Of a stretch of DNA of 64,000 nt, positions 54,059-63,700 are shown in pieces. The position numbers were made by a program, and so were the translations under genes. The stretch is from Dyella telluris. Lineage in GTDB: Bacteria; Pseudomonadota; Gammaproteobacteria; Xanthomonadales; Rhodanobacteraceae. Position 1 is the stretch's first letter. Each line of letters begins with the position of its first letter. The stretch spans positions 3,720,001 through 3,784,000 of the forward strand of contig NZ_CP060412.1 of NCBI RefSeq assembly GCF_014297575.1, in the 5' to 3' direction. A model generated the notes under the pieces. The model ran no database searches, was not told the DNA's origin, and saw only the letters and a program-made list of their open reading frames with translations.

Positions 54059-54463
54059 GTGACCAAGGCAGAAACGATCCGCGGCTCTTGCCGCTGCGGT
54101 GCCGTTCAATGGCACCTTAAACGAATGCCCGAGTCAGCCACCGTGTGCAATTGCACCGCATGTCACCGCTACGGTGCGTTGTGGGCGTATGACTTTGAAG
54201 GGGATGGTATTCAGGTCTTGGGTCCGACTCGAACCTACACGCAGGGCAGGTGGGTCGAGTTTCATTTTTGCTCCGTCTGCGGCTGCGTGGCTTACTGGCG
54301 AGGCTTGAAAGACAGCGAGAATGGGCGGCGCCCGATGGGGGTCAATCTGCGGATGGCAGATCTGGACAGCGTCGCGCAGATTCCCATCGTCCGTCACAAC
54401 GGGCTCACCGCCACCGAAGATCTACCGCAGGACGGTCGTTGCGTCACCGACTATTGGTTCTGA
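54059..54463 (+). CDS. GFA/CENP-V family zinc protein
   Basis: 134 residues from GTG 54059; AGAGGAGG lies eight bases upstream, inside the longer alternative frame, which favours this start. The Mss4-like zinc fold is defined by RGSCRCGAVQW (CxC), VCNCTACHRYG (CxC..C) and FHFCSVCGCVAYW (CxxC), giving the seven cysteines of GFA (glutathione-dependent formaldehyde-activating enzyme-like) proteins. The true reaction of most members is uncertain. It is monocistronic and followed by a REP array. Confidence 0.85.
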   Translation: MTKAETIRGSCRCGAVQWHLKRMPESATVCNCTACHRYGALWAYDFEGDGIQVLGPTRTYTQGRWVEFHFCSVCGCVAYWRGLKDSENGRRPMGVNLRMADLDSVAQIPIVRHNGLTATEDLPQDGRCVTDYWF

Positions 54464-55140
54464 GTCATCGCTGCTTTGATGAGTAACACCGGTTGGCGAG
54501 GGTGATTGGTAAGTGCCTGCGTCGGTTCGAAAGCGGATGGTTCAGCACATGTAGCCCGGATGGAGCCAACGGCGGAATCCGGGATCCACGGATACGGCAG
54601 ATGGTGTGCTTGCCCGGCGGGGTGATCCCGGATTCTCGCTGCGCTTCATCCGGGCTACGGATGCACGCGTGGAGCCGAAAGTACTCGTAGCCCGGATGGA
54701 GCCAACGGCGGAATCCGGGATTCACGGATACGACAGATGGCGTGCTTGTCGGGCGGGGCGATCCCGGATTCTCGCTGCGCTTCATCCGGGCTACGGATGC
54801 GCGCCGAACTTCCCGGGTCGGTGTCGGGCTGGAGCGGAAGATTTTGCACGTGTAGCCCGGATGGAGCCAACGGCGGAATCCGGGATTCACGGATACGGCA
54901 GATGGCGTGCTTGTCGGTCGGGGCGATCCCGGATTCTCGCTGCGCTTCATCCGGGCTATGGATGCGCGCGTGGAGCCGAAAGCACTCGTAGCCCGGATGG
55001 AGCCAACGGCGGAATCCGGGATTCACGGATACGGCAGACAGCGTGCTTGTCGGGCGGGGCGATCTCGGATTCTCGCTGCGCTTCATCCGGGCTACGGATG
55101 CGCGTCGAACTTCCCGGGTCGGCTTCTGGCTGAAGCGGCC
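54464..55140. repeat. REP array with 301-bp higher-order repeats
   Basis: Four hairpin units start at 54551, 54687, 54852 and 54988. Each has a left arm (GTAGCCCGGATGGAGCCAAC) and a right arm (GCGCTTCATCCGGGCTACGG) separated by a CACGGATACGGCAGATGG spacer. Units alternate between two kinds of inter-unit spacer (GTGGAGCCGAAAG and GAACTTCCCGGGTCGG), so the structure is unit1-a-unit2-b repeated twice with a period of about 301 bp. Open frames through it translate the repeats only. Confidence 0.9.
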
Positions 55141-55381
55141 ACTCGGAAGGGTTCCTGGGGAGGCAGGGCGCTCTCGGGACAACCGCATCGTGCGCAAACC
55201 CGGGTGAAATCAGTTGCCTTCGAAACTAGCGATTTGGGCAGGCATTTACCCGAATCACCCTCTGCAAGTCCGCTTCACTGTTCCTATACCCGACCAAGGC
55301 AACCTTTGAAGGGTTGCGTCTGCCGCCCGCCGCAACGTCAACGGTTGCACTTCCCATCCATCCAGATAGAAGGGCAGGACC
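55141..55381. other. Gap before the haloperoxidase-like gene
   Basis: 241 bp after the REP array; carries the promoter of the alpha/beta hydrolase. No repeat or dyad recognised. Confidence 0.4.
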
Positions 55382-56236
55382 ATGAGCCAGAAGGCTGATT
55401 CGAGTACGGGCAGTGGGTACGTGACGGTGAGTGACGGAACTCAGATCTTTTACAAGGATTGGGGATCCGGTCAGCCGATCTTCTTCCATCACGGCTGGCC
55501 TTTGAGCGCCGACGACTGGGACGCTCAGATGATGTTCTTTTTGAAAGAAGGCTTCCGTGTCGTTGCCCATGACCGCCGCGGACACGGGCGTTCAACGCAG
55601 ACGTCCAAAGGGCACGACATGGATACGTACGCGGACGACGCTTTCGCCGTGTCGGAGCATCTGGGTCTGACGGATGCGGTTCATATCGGGCATTCGACTG
55701 GTGGCGGTGAAGTGGCCCGCTACGTTGCTCGCCACCCGAAGGGTGTCAAGAAGGCCGTCCTCATCAGTGCCATCCCGCCGGTTTTCAGGAAGACCGAAAG
55801 GAACCCGGATGGTGTACCGCAAGATGTGGTGGACAGCATTCGCGACGGAACAGCAAAACACCGTGCCCAGTTCTACAAGGACATCACCATTCCGTTTTAT
55901 GGTTACAACCGGCCGGGCGCACAAGTCGACGAAGGCGTACGCGAGAACTGGTGGCGCCAGGGCATGATGGGAAGTGCCATAGCGCACACCGAGTGCGTTC
56001 GCGTGCTATCGGAAACCGAGTTTTATGACGACCTGGCCGCCATCCAGATCCCTGTGCTTGTCATGCATGGCGAGGACGACCAGATCTGCCCGTTTCCGAC
56101 GACCGGTGCCGTTTCGTGGAAGCTGCTCAAACACGGAAGGCTGAAGTCCTACCCGGGCCTGCCTCATGGCATGCCAACCACCCACGCTGACCAGATCAAC
56201 GCGGACCTGTTGGCGTTCATCAGGGAAGCGTCATAG
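55382..56236 (+). CDS. Alpha/beta hydrolase, cofactor-free haloperoxidase/esterase type
   Basis: 284 residues. YVTVSDGTQIFYKDWGSGQP is the conserved N-terminal strand. IFFHHGWPLSADDWDAQMMF carries the oxyanion site. The nucleophile is the Ser of HIGHSTGGGEVARYVARHP (about 102), the acid Asp lies in VMHGEDDQICPF (about 232), and the catalytic His in LPHGMPTTHADQ (about 262). Residues match the non-haem chloroperoxidase/arylesterase group. There is no signal peptide. GGGCAGGACC precedes the ATG. Many such enzymes are simply esterases or lactonases; haloperoxidation is often a side activity. Confidence 0.9.
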   Translation: MSQKADSSTGSGYVTVSDGTQIFYKDWGSGQPIFFHHGWPLSADDWDAQMMFFLKEGFRVVAHDRRGHGRSTQTSKGHDMDTYADDAFAVSEHLGLTDAVHIGHSTGGGEVARYVARHPKGVKKAVLISAIPPVFRKTERNPDGVPQDVVDSIRDGTAKHRAQFYKDITIPFYGYNRPGAQVDEGVRENWWRQGMMGSAIAHTECVRVLSETEFYDDLAAIQIPVLVMHGEDDQICPFPTTGAVSWKLLKHGRLKSYPGLPHGMPTTHADQINADLLAFIREAS

Positions 56237-56482
56237 CCCGCATTTCCCCCGCGATGCCCGCGTTTGACCGTGGCAGGGAGATTTCGGTTTCCCTGCCACA
56301 GCGTTTCTGGGCTCCCGCAAGCGCGGAATCGGCGACATCCGGACCTGGCAGCCCCGCCGGCCGGGGGCGGCGAAAAACACCATATCCAGCCACGCGTCAG
56401 CTTCGGTGCGAACTCAAGTTTGTGGACCGGTGGCCGATTCGGTAGCTTTACGTTCCGCGCGATTCACTTGCCAAGGCGTTTG

Positions 56483-57007
56483 ATGGAAACCCCCCGCCAC
56501 ACCCCATCCGCCTCATCCGGCCGGCGCCTCGCGGGCACGCAGGGCACGCAGCTGTTTTCCAGCGGCGAGCTGAGCCAATGGGCCGCGGAGGCCGGTGCTT
56601 CGTCCCACGGCCACGCCAGCGAGCGCGAGCCGGTGCTGCAGGGGATGAGTGCCGGGCTGGAAGGTCACCGCTTTTCGCTGCGTGCCGGTCGGCAGACCAT
56701 TGGTCGTCGCGACGACAACGACATCGTGGTGAACGAGCCCAGCGTTTCCTCGGCGCATGCGTGGATCATCAACCAGCAGGGCCATTACGTGGTGATGAAT
56801 ACGCTGTCCACGAATGGCACGTTCGTCAACGACAAGCGTGTCCACGAGGCCAGCATCAAGCATGGCGACCGCCTCCGCTTCGGGCAGGTGGAGTTTGTGT
56901 TCCTGACCCGCGAACCCGGCGAACGCAAGCGCACCGGCCCCCTTTTGCTGGCGGGCCTGCTTGCACTGGCGGTGCTTGCGGCCGGGCTGTGGTGGTGGCT
57001 GTCCTGA
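56483..57007 (+). CDS. FHA-domain protein with C-terminal membrane helix
   Basis: 174 residues from ATG 56483. The forkhead-associated domain (about 60-145) shows TIGRRDDNDIVVNEPSVSSA (Gly-Arg and Ser-x-x-His, phosphothreonine contacts) and NTLSTNGTFVNDKRVHE. The C-terminal tail is a hydrophobic helix (LLLAGLLALAVLAAGLWWWL), anchoring the domain on the cytoplasmic face. FHA proteins bind phosphothreonine peptides, so the next gene's kinase is the probable partner; the kinase frame starts within a few bases of this stop codon. Confidence 0.88.
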   Translation: METPRHTPSASSGRRLAGTQGTQLFSSGELSQWAAEAGASSHGHASEREPVLQGMSAGLEGHRFSLRAGRQTIGRRDDNDIVVNEPSVSSAHAWIINQQGHYVVMNTLSTNGTFVNDKRVHEASIKHGDRLRFGQVEFVFLTREPGERKRTGPLLLAGLLALAVLAAGLWWWLS

Positions 57008-57012
57008 ACGCC

Positions 57013-58686
57013 GTGGGCAAGCCTGAGCTGCCGGCGCATATCGGTCGCTATCGCATCGACGGCATCCTGGGCGAGGGCGCGATGGCGGTGGTCTATGCCG
57101 GTTTCGATCCTGGCATCGACCGGCCGGTGGCGATCAAATGTCTCCATCGCGACGCCGCCGATACCGGCGCTGATCGGCGCCTGTTGCTGGAAGCGCGAGC
57201 GTCAGGGCAGCTGGTGCACCCGAATATCGTCACGATTTTCGACAGCGGGGAAACCGACGACGGGCGACCGTATATCGCCATGGAGCGTTTGCCGGGCGAC
57301 ACGCTGGCCAGCCTGGTGGCGCGCGAAGGCCTGCCGCCGCTGGCGATGGCGATTGAGCTGGTCTCGCAGATGGCTGCGGCGCTGGATCATGCGCACGGGC
57401 AGGGCATCATCCACCAGGATGTGAAGCCGGAAAACATCATGCTGGCCGACGGCTGGCATTACGCCAAGCTCAGCGACTTCGGCGTGGCCGAGCGGCGGGC
57501 GCGTCAGAAGCGTTTCGCCGGTAGCCAGCCGGTGGGTGGTACGCCCGCGTATATGGCCCCGGAACGCCTGCGCGGCGAGCCGGCGGATGAACGCAGCGAT
57601 CTTTTTTCGCTGGGCGTGGTGCTGCACTGGCTGATCACCGGCAAGTTGCCCTGGCCGGACATGCCGGACGTGAAGCAGTTGATCGTCGAACGCCAGCGCC
57701 ACCCGCGCCCCACGGTGACACCGCTCGATCCCGCGGCGCCCGCGCTGCTGACGGATGTGGTGAGCACGTTGCTGGCGCCGACGGTGGAGGCGCGTTACCA
57801 ATCCGGTGCGGAGGTGATCAACGACCTGCGCCTGGCGCGCCGCGAATACGAGCGCACTCATGAAACCCCCATCGCCTCGCGCATCATTTCGCTGCGCCTG
57901 CGCTGGATCGGCGCGCTGGGCGCCATCCTTTGCCTGGTGCTGCTGCTGGGGCTGGCAGGCATCTACGCCAAACAGAACACTGCGGTGAACGGGCTTGCCA
58001 CCGATTTCGGCAGTTCGCTGGGCCGCATCGTGGCCGGTGAGGCGGCGGAGAACCTGCTGCTGGGCGACGAGGCGGCCACACGCGCACTGGTGCAGGATGT
58101 GTCGCGCAACGAGCAGATTCATTACCTCGCCATCGCCAATCGCCAGGGCCAGGTGGTGGCCAGCACGCGGGCGTCGGAAAGGGGGCTGCCGCTGGCTGAT
58201 GCCGGCGCGGCCCAGTCACTGGTTTCCTCGCCCGACATCAAGCGGTATGCCGGCCATCCCGTGGGGCTGGACGGCATGACGGTCTTCGACGTGCCCATCC
58301 GGTATCAGGACAAAAGTGTCGGCGAGCTGCGTCTTGGCGTGAGCAATGCACCGCTGGTCGCCGCGCAGCGCACCACGCTGGGCGTGATCATGGCCGTCTT
58401 GCTGGTGACGTTGCTGGCGCTGGTGAGCGCGGCGTACTGGTTGTTCCGCCAGCCGCTGGCCTTGATGGCCATGCTCAGTGACGCGCTCATGCACGTGGCT
58501 CGTGGGGAGTACCAGCACCGCATTCGACTTGCGCGCCGCGACGAACTCGGTCAGCTGTTCGCCTCGTTCAACCTGATGAGCAGTGCGCTGGAATCGCGCC
58601 ACCCGGCGGATGCCACGCCAGCGCGTGGCCCATCGGCCCAGCCCGCCGGGCAACCCACCGTGGTGGTGTCGCCGCCGGAGAAATGA
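57013..58686 (+). CDS. Membrane Ser/Thr protein kinase with sensor and HAMP domains
   Basis: About 557 residues if GTG 57013 is used; GTGs at 56989-56995 are alternatives. Kinase domain (about 10-270): DGILGEGAMAVVYAGFDPGI (P-loop), VAIKCLH (Lys), HQDVKPENIMLAD (catalytic loop, HQD for HRD), LSDFGVAE and GTPAYMAPERLRGE. A membrane helix ALGAILCLVLLLGLAGIYA (about 297-315), then a roughly 140-residue periplasmic segment resembling a dCache/sensor domain, a second helix ALVSAAYWLF, and a HAMP-like domain (DALMHVARGEYQHRIRLARR). A kinase whose cytoplasmic HAMP lies C-terminal to it is unusual. Adjacent to FHA and PP2C genes. Confidence 0.88.
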   Translation: MGKPELPAHIGRYRIDGILGEGAMAVVYAGFDPGIDRPVAIKCLHRDAADTGADRRLLLEARASGQLVHPNIVTIFDSGETDDGRPYIAMERLPGDTLASLVAREGLPPLAMAIELVSQMAAALDHAHGQGIIHQDVKPENIMLADGWHYAKLSDFGVAERRARQKRFAGSQPVGGTPAYMAPERLRGEPADERSDLFSLGVVLHWLITGKLPWPDMPDVKQLIVERQRHPRPTVTPLDPAAPALLTDVVSTLLAPTVEARYQSGAEVINDLRLARREYERTHETPIASRIISLRLRWIGALGAILCLVLLLGLAGIYAKQNTAVNGLATDFGSSLGRIVAGEAAENLLLGDEAATRALVQDVSRNEQIHYLAIANRQGQVVASTRASERGLPLADAGAAQSLVSSPDIKRYAGHPVGLDGMTVFDVPIRYQDKSVGELRLGVSNAPLVAAQRTTLGVIMAVLLVTLLALVSAAYWLFRQPLALMAMLSDALMHVARGEYQHRIRLARRDELGQLFASFNLMSSALESRHPADATPARGPSAQPAGQPTVVVSPPEK

Positions 58687-58710
58687 GCCGGCAGCGCAGG
58701 CGGGTGCGGC

Positions 58711-59637
58711 TCAAATCTGGTTGAGGCGGTGCTGCAGTTCCAGCGCGCGCGCGCGATAGATCACGGCGCGTTCGTAGCCGGGATCGACCGCCAGGATGCG
58801 ATCCCACAGGGCAATGGCCTGATCCAGTTTCTGATCCCGGTAAAGCACCACGGCGCGCTCGTGGTATGAGGCCAGCAGAGGCGCGCGTACGGCAGGATCA
58901 CCAGCCGGCTTTACATGAGGATCCAGCGTCAGTGCCTCATCCAGGCGCGCCATGGCCTGGTCTTTCTGTCCCTGCCGGAGCAGGGCCGTGCTCTCTGCCT
59001 GCAGTCGCTGGGCTTTTGCCGCAGGTGACTCGTTGGACGGGGTCGCGTTGGAGGTGCTGGCCGTCGTGGCCACGCTGGTCGAGGTTTCCTTTGCGCTGCT
59101 ACGCGACGACGCACGCGCGCTGATCGACGGCAAGCGGATCGTCTCGCCGGCGCGAAGCGTGGAGGGATTGGTCGAGCCGTTATAGCGCGCGAGCACCAGG
59201 AACTGGCTGGAGTCGCCCAGGTCGCGAGCGGCCAGCGTGCTGTAACTGTCGCCCGCCTGCACGACGTAGGAGCGGGACGTGGCGCCCAGCGCCACCTTCG
59301 GGTCCACCGTGAGCTGGCGCAACAGGTTCTGCGCGGCGCGGTCGTTGGGGTATTTGGCCAGGTAGCGGCGCAGCTGTTGCTCGCCATCGGCATAGCGACC
59401 GGGCAGCAGATAGGTGTTGGTGATGGCGCTCAGGCTCAACGGCTCGCCGTTGTCCGGCACCGTGGAAGCCTGCGCACCGGTGGCTGCCGGTGTTCCGCTG
59501 AAGGCGCTGCCCACCTTGGATTTGAGGGCGCCCACCTGGCTGCAACCGGCCGCGCCGAGCATCACTGCGAAACATATAACCCGTGTTGCGCGTGCCGCGA
59601 CGCGTGGGCTGGAACCAACCGCAAACATCAAACTCAT
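58711..59637 (-). CDS. LysM- and TPR-containing lipoprotein
   Basis: 308 residues from ATG 59635-59637, overlapping the phosphatase stop as ATGA. The lipobox is LGAAGC (Cys about 33). A LysM domain (SYVVQAGDSYSTLAARDLGD to AGETIRLP) lies around 125-175, after a TPR-like pair (EQQLRRYLAKYPNDRAAQNL). A Ser/Thr-rich linker follows, then a C-terminal TPR (AMARLDEALTLDPHVKPAGD and AIALWDRILAVDPGYERAVI). LysM suggests binding to peptidoglycan on the periplasmic side. It is translationally coupled to the PP2C phosphatase, so it may sense the cell wall for the phosphorylation module. Confidence 0.85.
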   Translation of the reverse strand: MSLMFAVGSSPRVAARATRVICFAVMLGAAGCSQVGALKSKVGSAFSGTPAATGAQASTVPDNGEPLSLSAITNTYLLPGRYADGEQQLRRYLAKYPNDRAAQNLLRQLTVDPKVALGATSRSYVVQAGDSYSTLAARDLGDSSQFLVLARYNGSTNPSTLRAGETIRLPSISARASSRSSAKETSTSVATTASTSNATPSNESPAAKAQRLQAESTALLRQGQKDQAMARLDEALTLDPHVKPAGDPAVRAPLLASYHERAVVLYRDQKLDQAIALWDRILAVDPGYERAVIYRARALELQHRLNQI

Positions 59638-60473
59638 GCCTCGTCCTGCAAGGTGGCCGGCGCCTTGCGTCGCCGTCCCGGAAACATCGCCTGCCACAGG
59701 GAGGGCCAGAACCCGCCTGTGCGTGGGCGCACAAAAATCAGCGACACATTGTCGCCCATGGGGCCGCCCCGTTCGACGGCCAGGTGAATGGCTTCGCTCA
59801 GTGCCTGTTGCTGATCGCGACGCTGCACGAAGCGCCCGAGTTCCTCGTCCTGCAGTTGCGTCCACGCGCCATCGCTGCACAACACGAATGCGTGGCCGCG
59901 ACGCAGTTCGCCACTGCCATGTTCAACCACCGGCCCCTCGGGGCCGCCCAGTCCGCGCAGCAGGAATTGTTGATCGTCGTGCGTGGCAAGGTCCTGTTCG
60001 TTGATCTCGCCTCGCTGATACCTGAGTTGCGCCAGGCTGTGATCTTCGGTGCGGCCCAGCAACTGATGGCCATCAAACCGGTACAGGCGGCTATCCCCCA
60101 CGTGGGCCCAGGCGATGCGTTGGTCCTTCACCAGCAGGGCCACCACGGTGGAGTGGGGCGAGCCGTTCGCCAGCTGCTGCTGGCGGAGGCGAAGCTCGGC
60201 ATGCGCGGCCTGGCACACCGACTCCAGGAACAGCGAGGTGGGCTGGTCACGCCAGGTGCCCTGCGCCCACAGGCGCCGGGTCGAGTCGATCACGCCTTGC
60301 GAGGCAAGCTCGCCCGCGCCATCGCCGCCCATGCCATCGGCCAGTACCAGCAGATAGGTGTGTGTCAGCGGGTCATGCAGGCAGACAAGGTCGTCCTGCT
60401 GCGTGTCCCGGCCGCCACGTGCCCGGCCACCCGCGACGCCGGGAAGCGTCCGCTCATCGATCGCGTTATCCAC
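59634..60473 (-). CDS. PP2C-family Ser/Thr phosphatase
   Basis: 279 residues, cytoplasmic. The PPM motifs are present: TQQDDLV, VLADGMGGDGAGE (metal Asp), TVVALLVKDQRIAWAHVGDSR (Asp), FVLCSDGAW and GDNVSLIFV (metal Asp). It would reverse the kinase's phosphorylations. The kinase and phosphatase genes are convergent (24 bp between the kinase stop and the lipoprotein gene that follows the phosphatase), and the phosphatase overlaps the lipoprotein gene. Confidence 0.92.
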   Translation of the reverse strand: MDNAIDERTLPGVAGGRARGGRDTQQDDLVCLHDPLTHTYLLVLADGMGGDGAGELASQGVIDSTRRLWAQGTWRDQPTSLFLESVCQAAHAELRLRQQQLANGSPHSTVVALLVKDQRIAWAHVGDSRLYRFDGHQLLGRTEDHSLAQLRYQRGEINEQDLATHDDQQFLLRGLGGPEGPVVEHGSGELRRGHAFVLCSDGAWTQLQDEELGRFVQRRDQQQALSEAIHLAVERGGPMGDNVSLIFVRPRTGGFWPSLWQAMFPGRRRKAPATLQDEA

Positions 60474-60703
60474 TTCCCCCCCTTTGAGGCTGCCCCGGCA
60501 TCATCCCCTTGATGGGCCGGGCATGGGTGCATGGCACCCCTCGACATGCAGAGCCTACATCGCCACGCAGGCGCCACAAGGGCATCCTGGCATGGGCAGG
60601 GCCGCTGCCCACGCTTTCGTGATGCGCCTCACCGAAAGGCAGGGGTGAGCGTTTGCGTTGGGCCGGACGCTGGCATCGGCCCGATCAACCGTGGGTGGAG
60701 CGG

Positions 60704-60736
60704 GGCGCGCCGGGCCAGTGCATGGCCCGGCGCGCC
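60704..60736 (-). terminator. Perfect 13-bp hairpin downstream of the autotransporter
   Basis: GGCGCGCCGGGCC-agtgcat-GGCCCGGCGCGCC, just past the autotransporter stop. No T tract follows, so it may stabilise the mRNA end rather than terminate. Confidence 0.55.
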
Positions 60737-60741
60737 ATCCA

Positions 60742-63700
60742 TTACCAGCGCATGTTGAAGCCGACGCGCAGGCTGTACGACGAGCTGTCGCCGAAGTGCT
60801 GCACGCTGGTCTGTGCAAGCGCTTCGCCGAACAGGCGGTAGCGGCCGTCCTTCCATGCCAGCGAACCACCGATGCCCAGGCCGCCCCACAGTGGTGCGTT
60901 CTTGCTGTTCAGGGTCAGGCCTGACACGTCGGTCTTGGTGCCGTCCATGAAGTCGTAGTACAGGTTGGCGATGCCGTAGACGTGCGCGCGGTTCATGCCC
61001 GCGTCGCCGTGCCAGCTGCTTTCATGATCCACCGCCAGCCCGGCGCGGGCGGTCAGGCTGTCGCCGTCCTGGCGCGATACGGCGGCACCGTAGGCGTCGG
61101 TGAAGCCATCAAAGCGCACCGACGAATACGTCAGCTGGCCCTGCGGAATCAGCGACCACTCGTCGTTCAACGCGAACTTCTGGCCGGCTTCCGCGCTCAG
61201 GTCGACACCCGAGGCATGGTTGTTGTTCGCCACCTGGCGCGCCAGCGTGTAGGAGTCGATGTCGCTGCGGTAACGGTTCCACTGCGCCACGCCATCCACA
61301 TAGAAGCCGCTGGCACCGTACCAGGTCAGCGTGGCGCCCACGCCGTAGCCGTCGGTCTTGATGCGACCTTCGCCGAAGCTGGATGCCACGTTGGACGTCG
61401 CCTGGCCGGACTGTGCCGTGAGGCCCGCCACCAGCACGCCGCTGCTGCCTTCATGCAGCATGCCGTCCACGCCTACCTGCACCTTCTGCGTGGTCACGCC
61501 GTAGCTGGTGCCCGTGGTGGAGGTTTCCGGCGAGAGATCCGCGTGATCGGTGTAAACGCGCACCCATGCGGCACCGCTGTGCGGATCGGCGGTCGAGGCA
61601 CCGTTGAAATCCGGGTTGCCTTCGCGCTGCTGCAGCGTGCCGATCTGGTTCAGTCGCTGCAGCACGCCGGCATAGGCTTCGTAGAGCGGCACGGTCGGGG
61701 CATACAGCGGCGCGGGGTTGGTCGTTGCCGGCGGCGTCGTCACGGGCGGGGTGGTCGGATCCGTCGGCGTGGTCACCGGCGGCGTGGTGACGGGCGGCGT
61801 CGTCACCGGCGGGGTGGTGACAGGAGGCGTCGTGACAGGCGGGGTGGTCGTTGCGGTCGATTCGGAACGCAGATACCAGTTGCCATCAGTGGGCGTGCTC
61901 ACGCCGCCCTGATAGAGGCGATACGCATACGCACCCGCCACCACGGCCTGCTGGCCCTGATACACGTAGTCGCCCAGCAGGCTGAAGCTGCCGTTGGACG
62001 CACCCTGCACGTTGATGATGCGGATGCCTTCGACGGTCGGTGCGCCCGCGCCGGCGATGTTGGTGACCTTGACGTTGGTGTTGCCCGAGGTATTGCCGGT
62101 TACCACCAGGCGATCCGTCGACGAGGTGTCCTCACCCAGCACCGCCTGGATGGCGAGCGTGCCGCCTTGGCCGATGTAGTTGCCAGCCACCGTCAGCGTA
62201 CCGATGGAATTGCCCGGCGCCACCGTGCCCGCATTGGTCACGTTGCCGAAGATGGTGCCGGTGCCGCCCAGCGTGCCGGCCGCATTCACCTGCACTGCGC
62301 TGGTGATCGAACCGTTCACCGACAGCGTGCCCGCATTGATGGTGGTGCCGCCGGTGTAGGTCTGTGCGGTGTTGAACACGGTGTTGCCCGTGCCTGCCTG
62401 CACCACGCTGCCGTTGCCGGTGATGGCGTTGGTGAAGTCCACCATGTCCGAGCGGTCGAACACCAGCGTGCCGCTGTTGGCAATGCCACCCACCACGCTG
62501 CCGCTGGTGCCGCCATTGCCGAGCTGCAGCGTACCGCCGCTGATGGTGGTGCCGCCGGTGTAGGTGTTGTTGCCTGCCAAAACGGTGGTGCCGCTGCCAG
62601 CCTGCAGCAGCGAGCCGGTGCCGGAAATCACGCCTGCCAGCACGAAGGCGTCGGAGCGATTGGACACCAGCGCCGCGTTATCGGTGACGTCACCGACGAT
62701 GCTGCCGTTGGTGCCGCCATTGCCGAGCTGCAGCGTGCCGGCGCTGATCGTGGTGCCACCGGTGTAGGTGTTGGCACCGGTCAGCACGGTGGTGCCCGTG
62801 CCGTTCTGAGCCAGCGAGCCCGTACCGGAAACGACGCCGCCGAAGGTCACCGCATCCGAGCGGTCGAAGACGAGCGCCGCGTTGTTCACCACGTTGCCGA
62901 CGATGCTGCCGGTGGTGCCGCCGTTGCCCAGCTGCAGCGTGCCCGCGTTGATGGCCGTGCCACCGGTGTAGGTGTTCGTGCCCGAGAGCAGCAGCGTGCC
63001 TGCACCGCTCTTCACCAGGCCACCGTTGCCGCTCACCATGCCCGTCAGGTTGAGCGTCGTGGCGGTATCCGTCTGTAGCGTGCCGTTGCCGTTAAGGCTC
63101 ACGCCGCGCGCCGAGGTGATGTTCGCCGTGGTGTTGAGCGTGCCACCGTTGAAGGTGATGCCGCCGGCCGCAGCGCCGAGATTCGCATCGCTGCCCACGC
63201 TCAGCGTACCGGCGTTGATGGTGGTGCCACCGGTATAGGTGTTGATGCCGGTCAGCGTGGTGGTTCCCGCGCCCGACTGACTTACCGAGCCGCTGCCGCT
63301 GATCACGTTGCCGAAGGTGTAGGCATCGCTGCGGTTGAAGGCCAGTGTGCCGTTGTTGGTGACGTCGGTGGCGATGCTGCCCGTGCTGCCGCCGTTGCCG
63401 ATCTGCAGGGTGCCGGCGTTGATGGTGGTGCCGCCGGTGTAGGTGCTGTTGCCCGTCAGTGCGGTGATGCCGGTGCCGTTCTGCGACAGCGTGCCCGTGC
63501 CGGAGATAGCGCCGCCGTAGACGAGTGCATCCGAGCGATCGAACACAATCGCCGCGTTGTTCGTCACGTCGCCGACGATGCTGCCGCTGGTGCCGCCGTT
63601 GCCAACCTGCAGCGTGCCCGAATTGATGGTGGTGCCGCCCGTATAGGTGTTCGTGCCGGTCAGCACCGTGGTGCCCGTGCCGTTCTGCGCCAGGGAGCCA

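Noticed and set aside
54464..55140. Candidate protein genes of 60-190 codons through the REP array
   Set aside because: They repeat the same peptides (ARMEPTAESGIHGY, SLRFIRATD) in step with the palindromes and lack coding features.
60982..63078. 698-codon plus-strand open frame opposite the autotransporter
   Set aside because: Repetitive antisense of the passenger repeats; no motif and no ribosome site.
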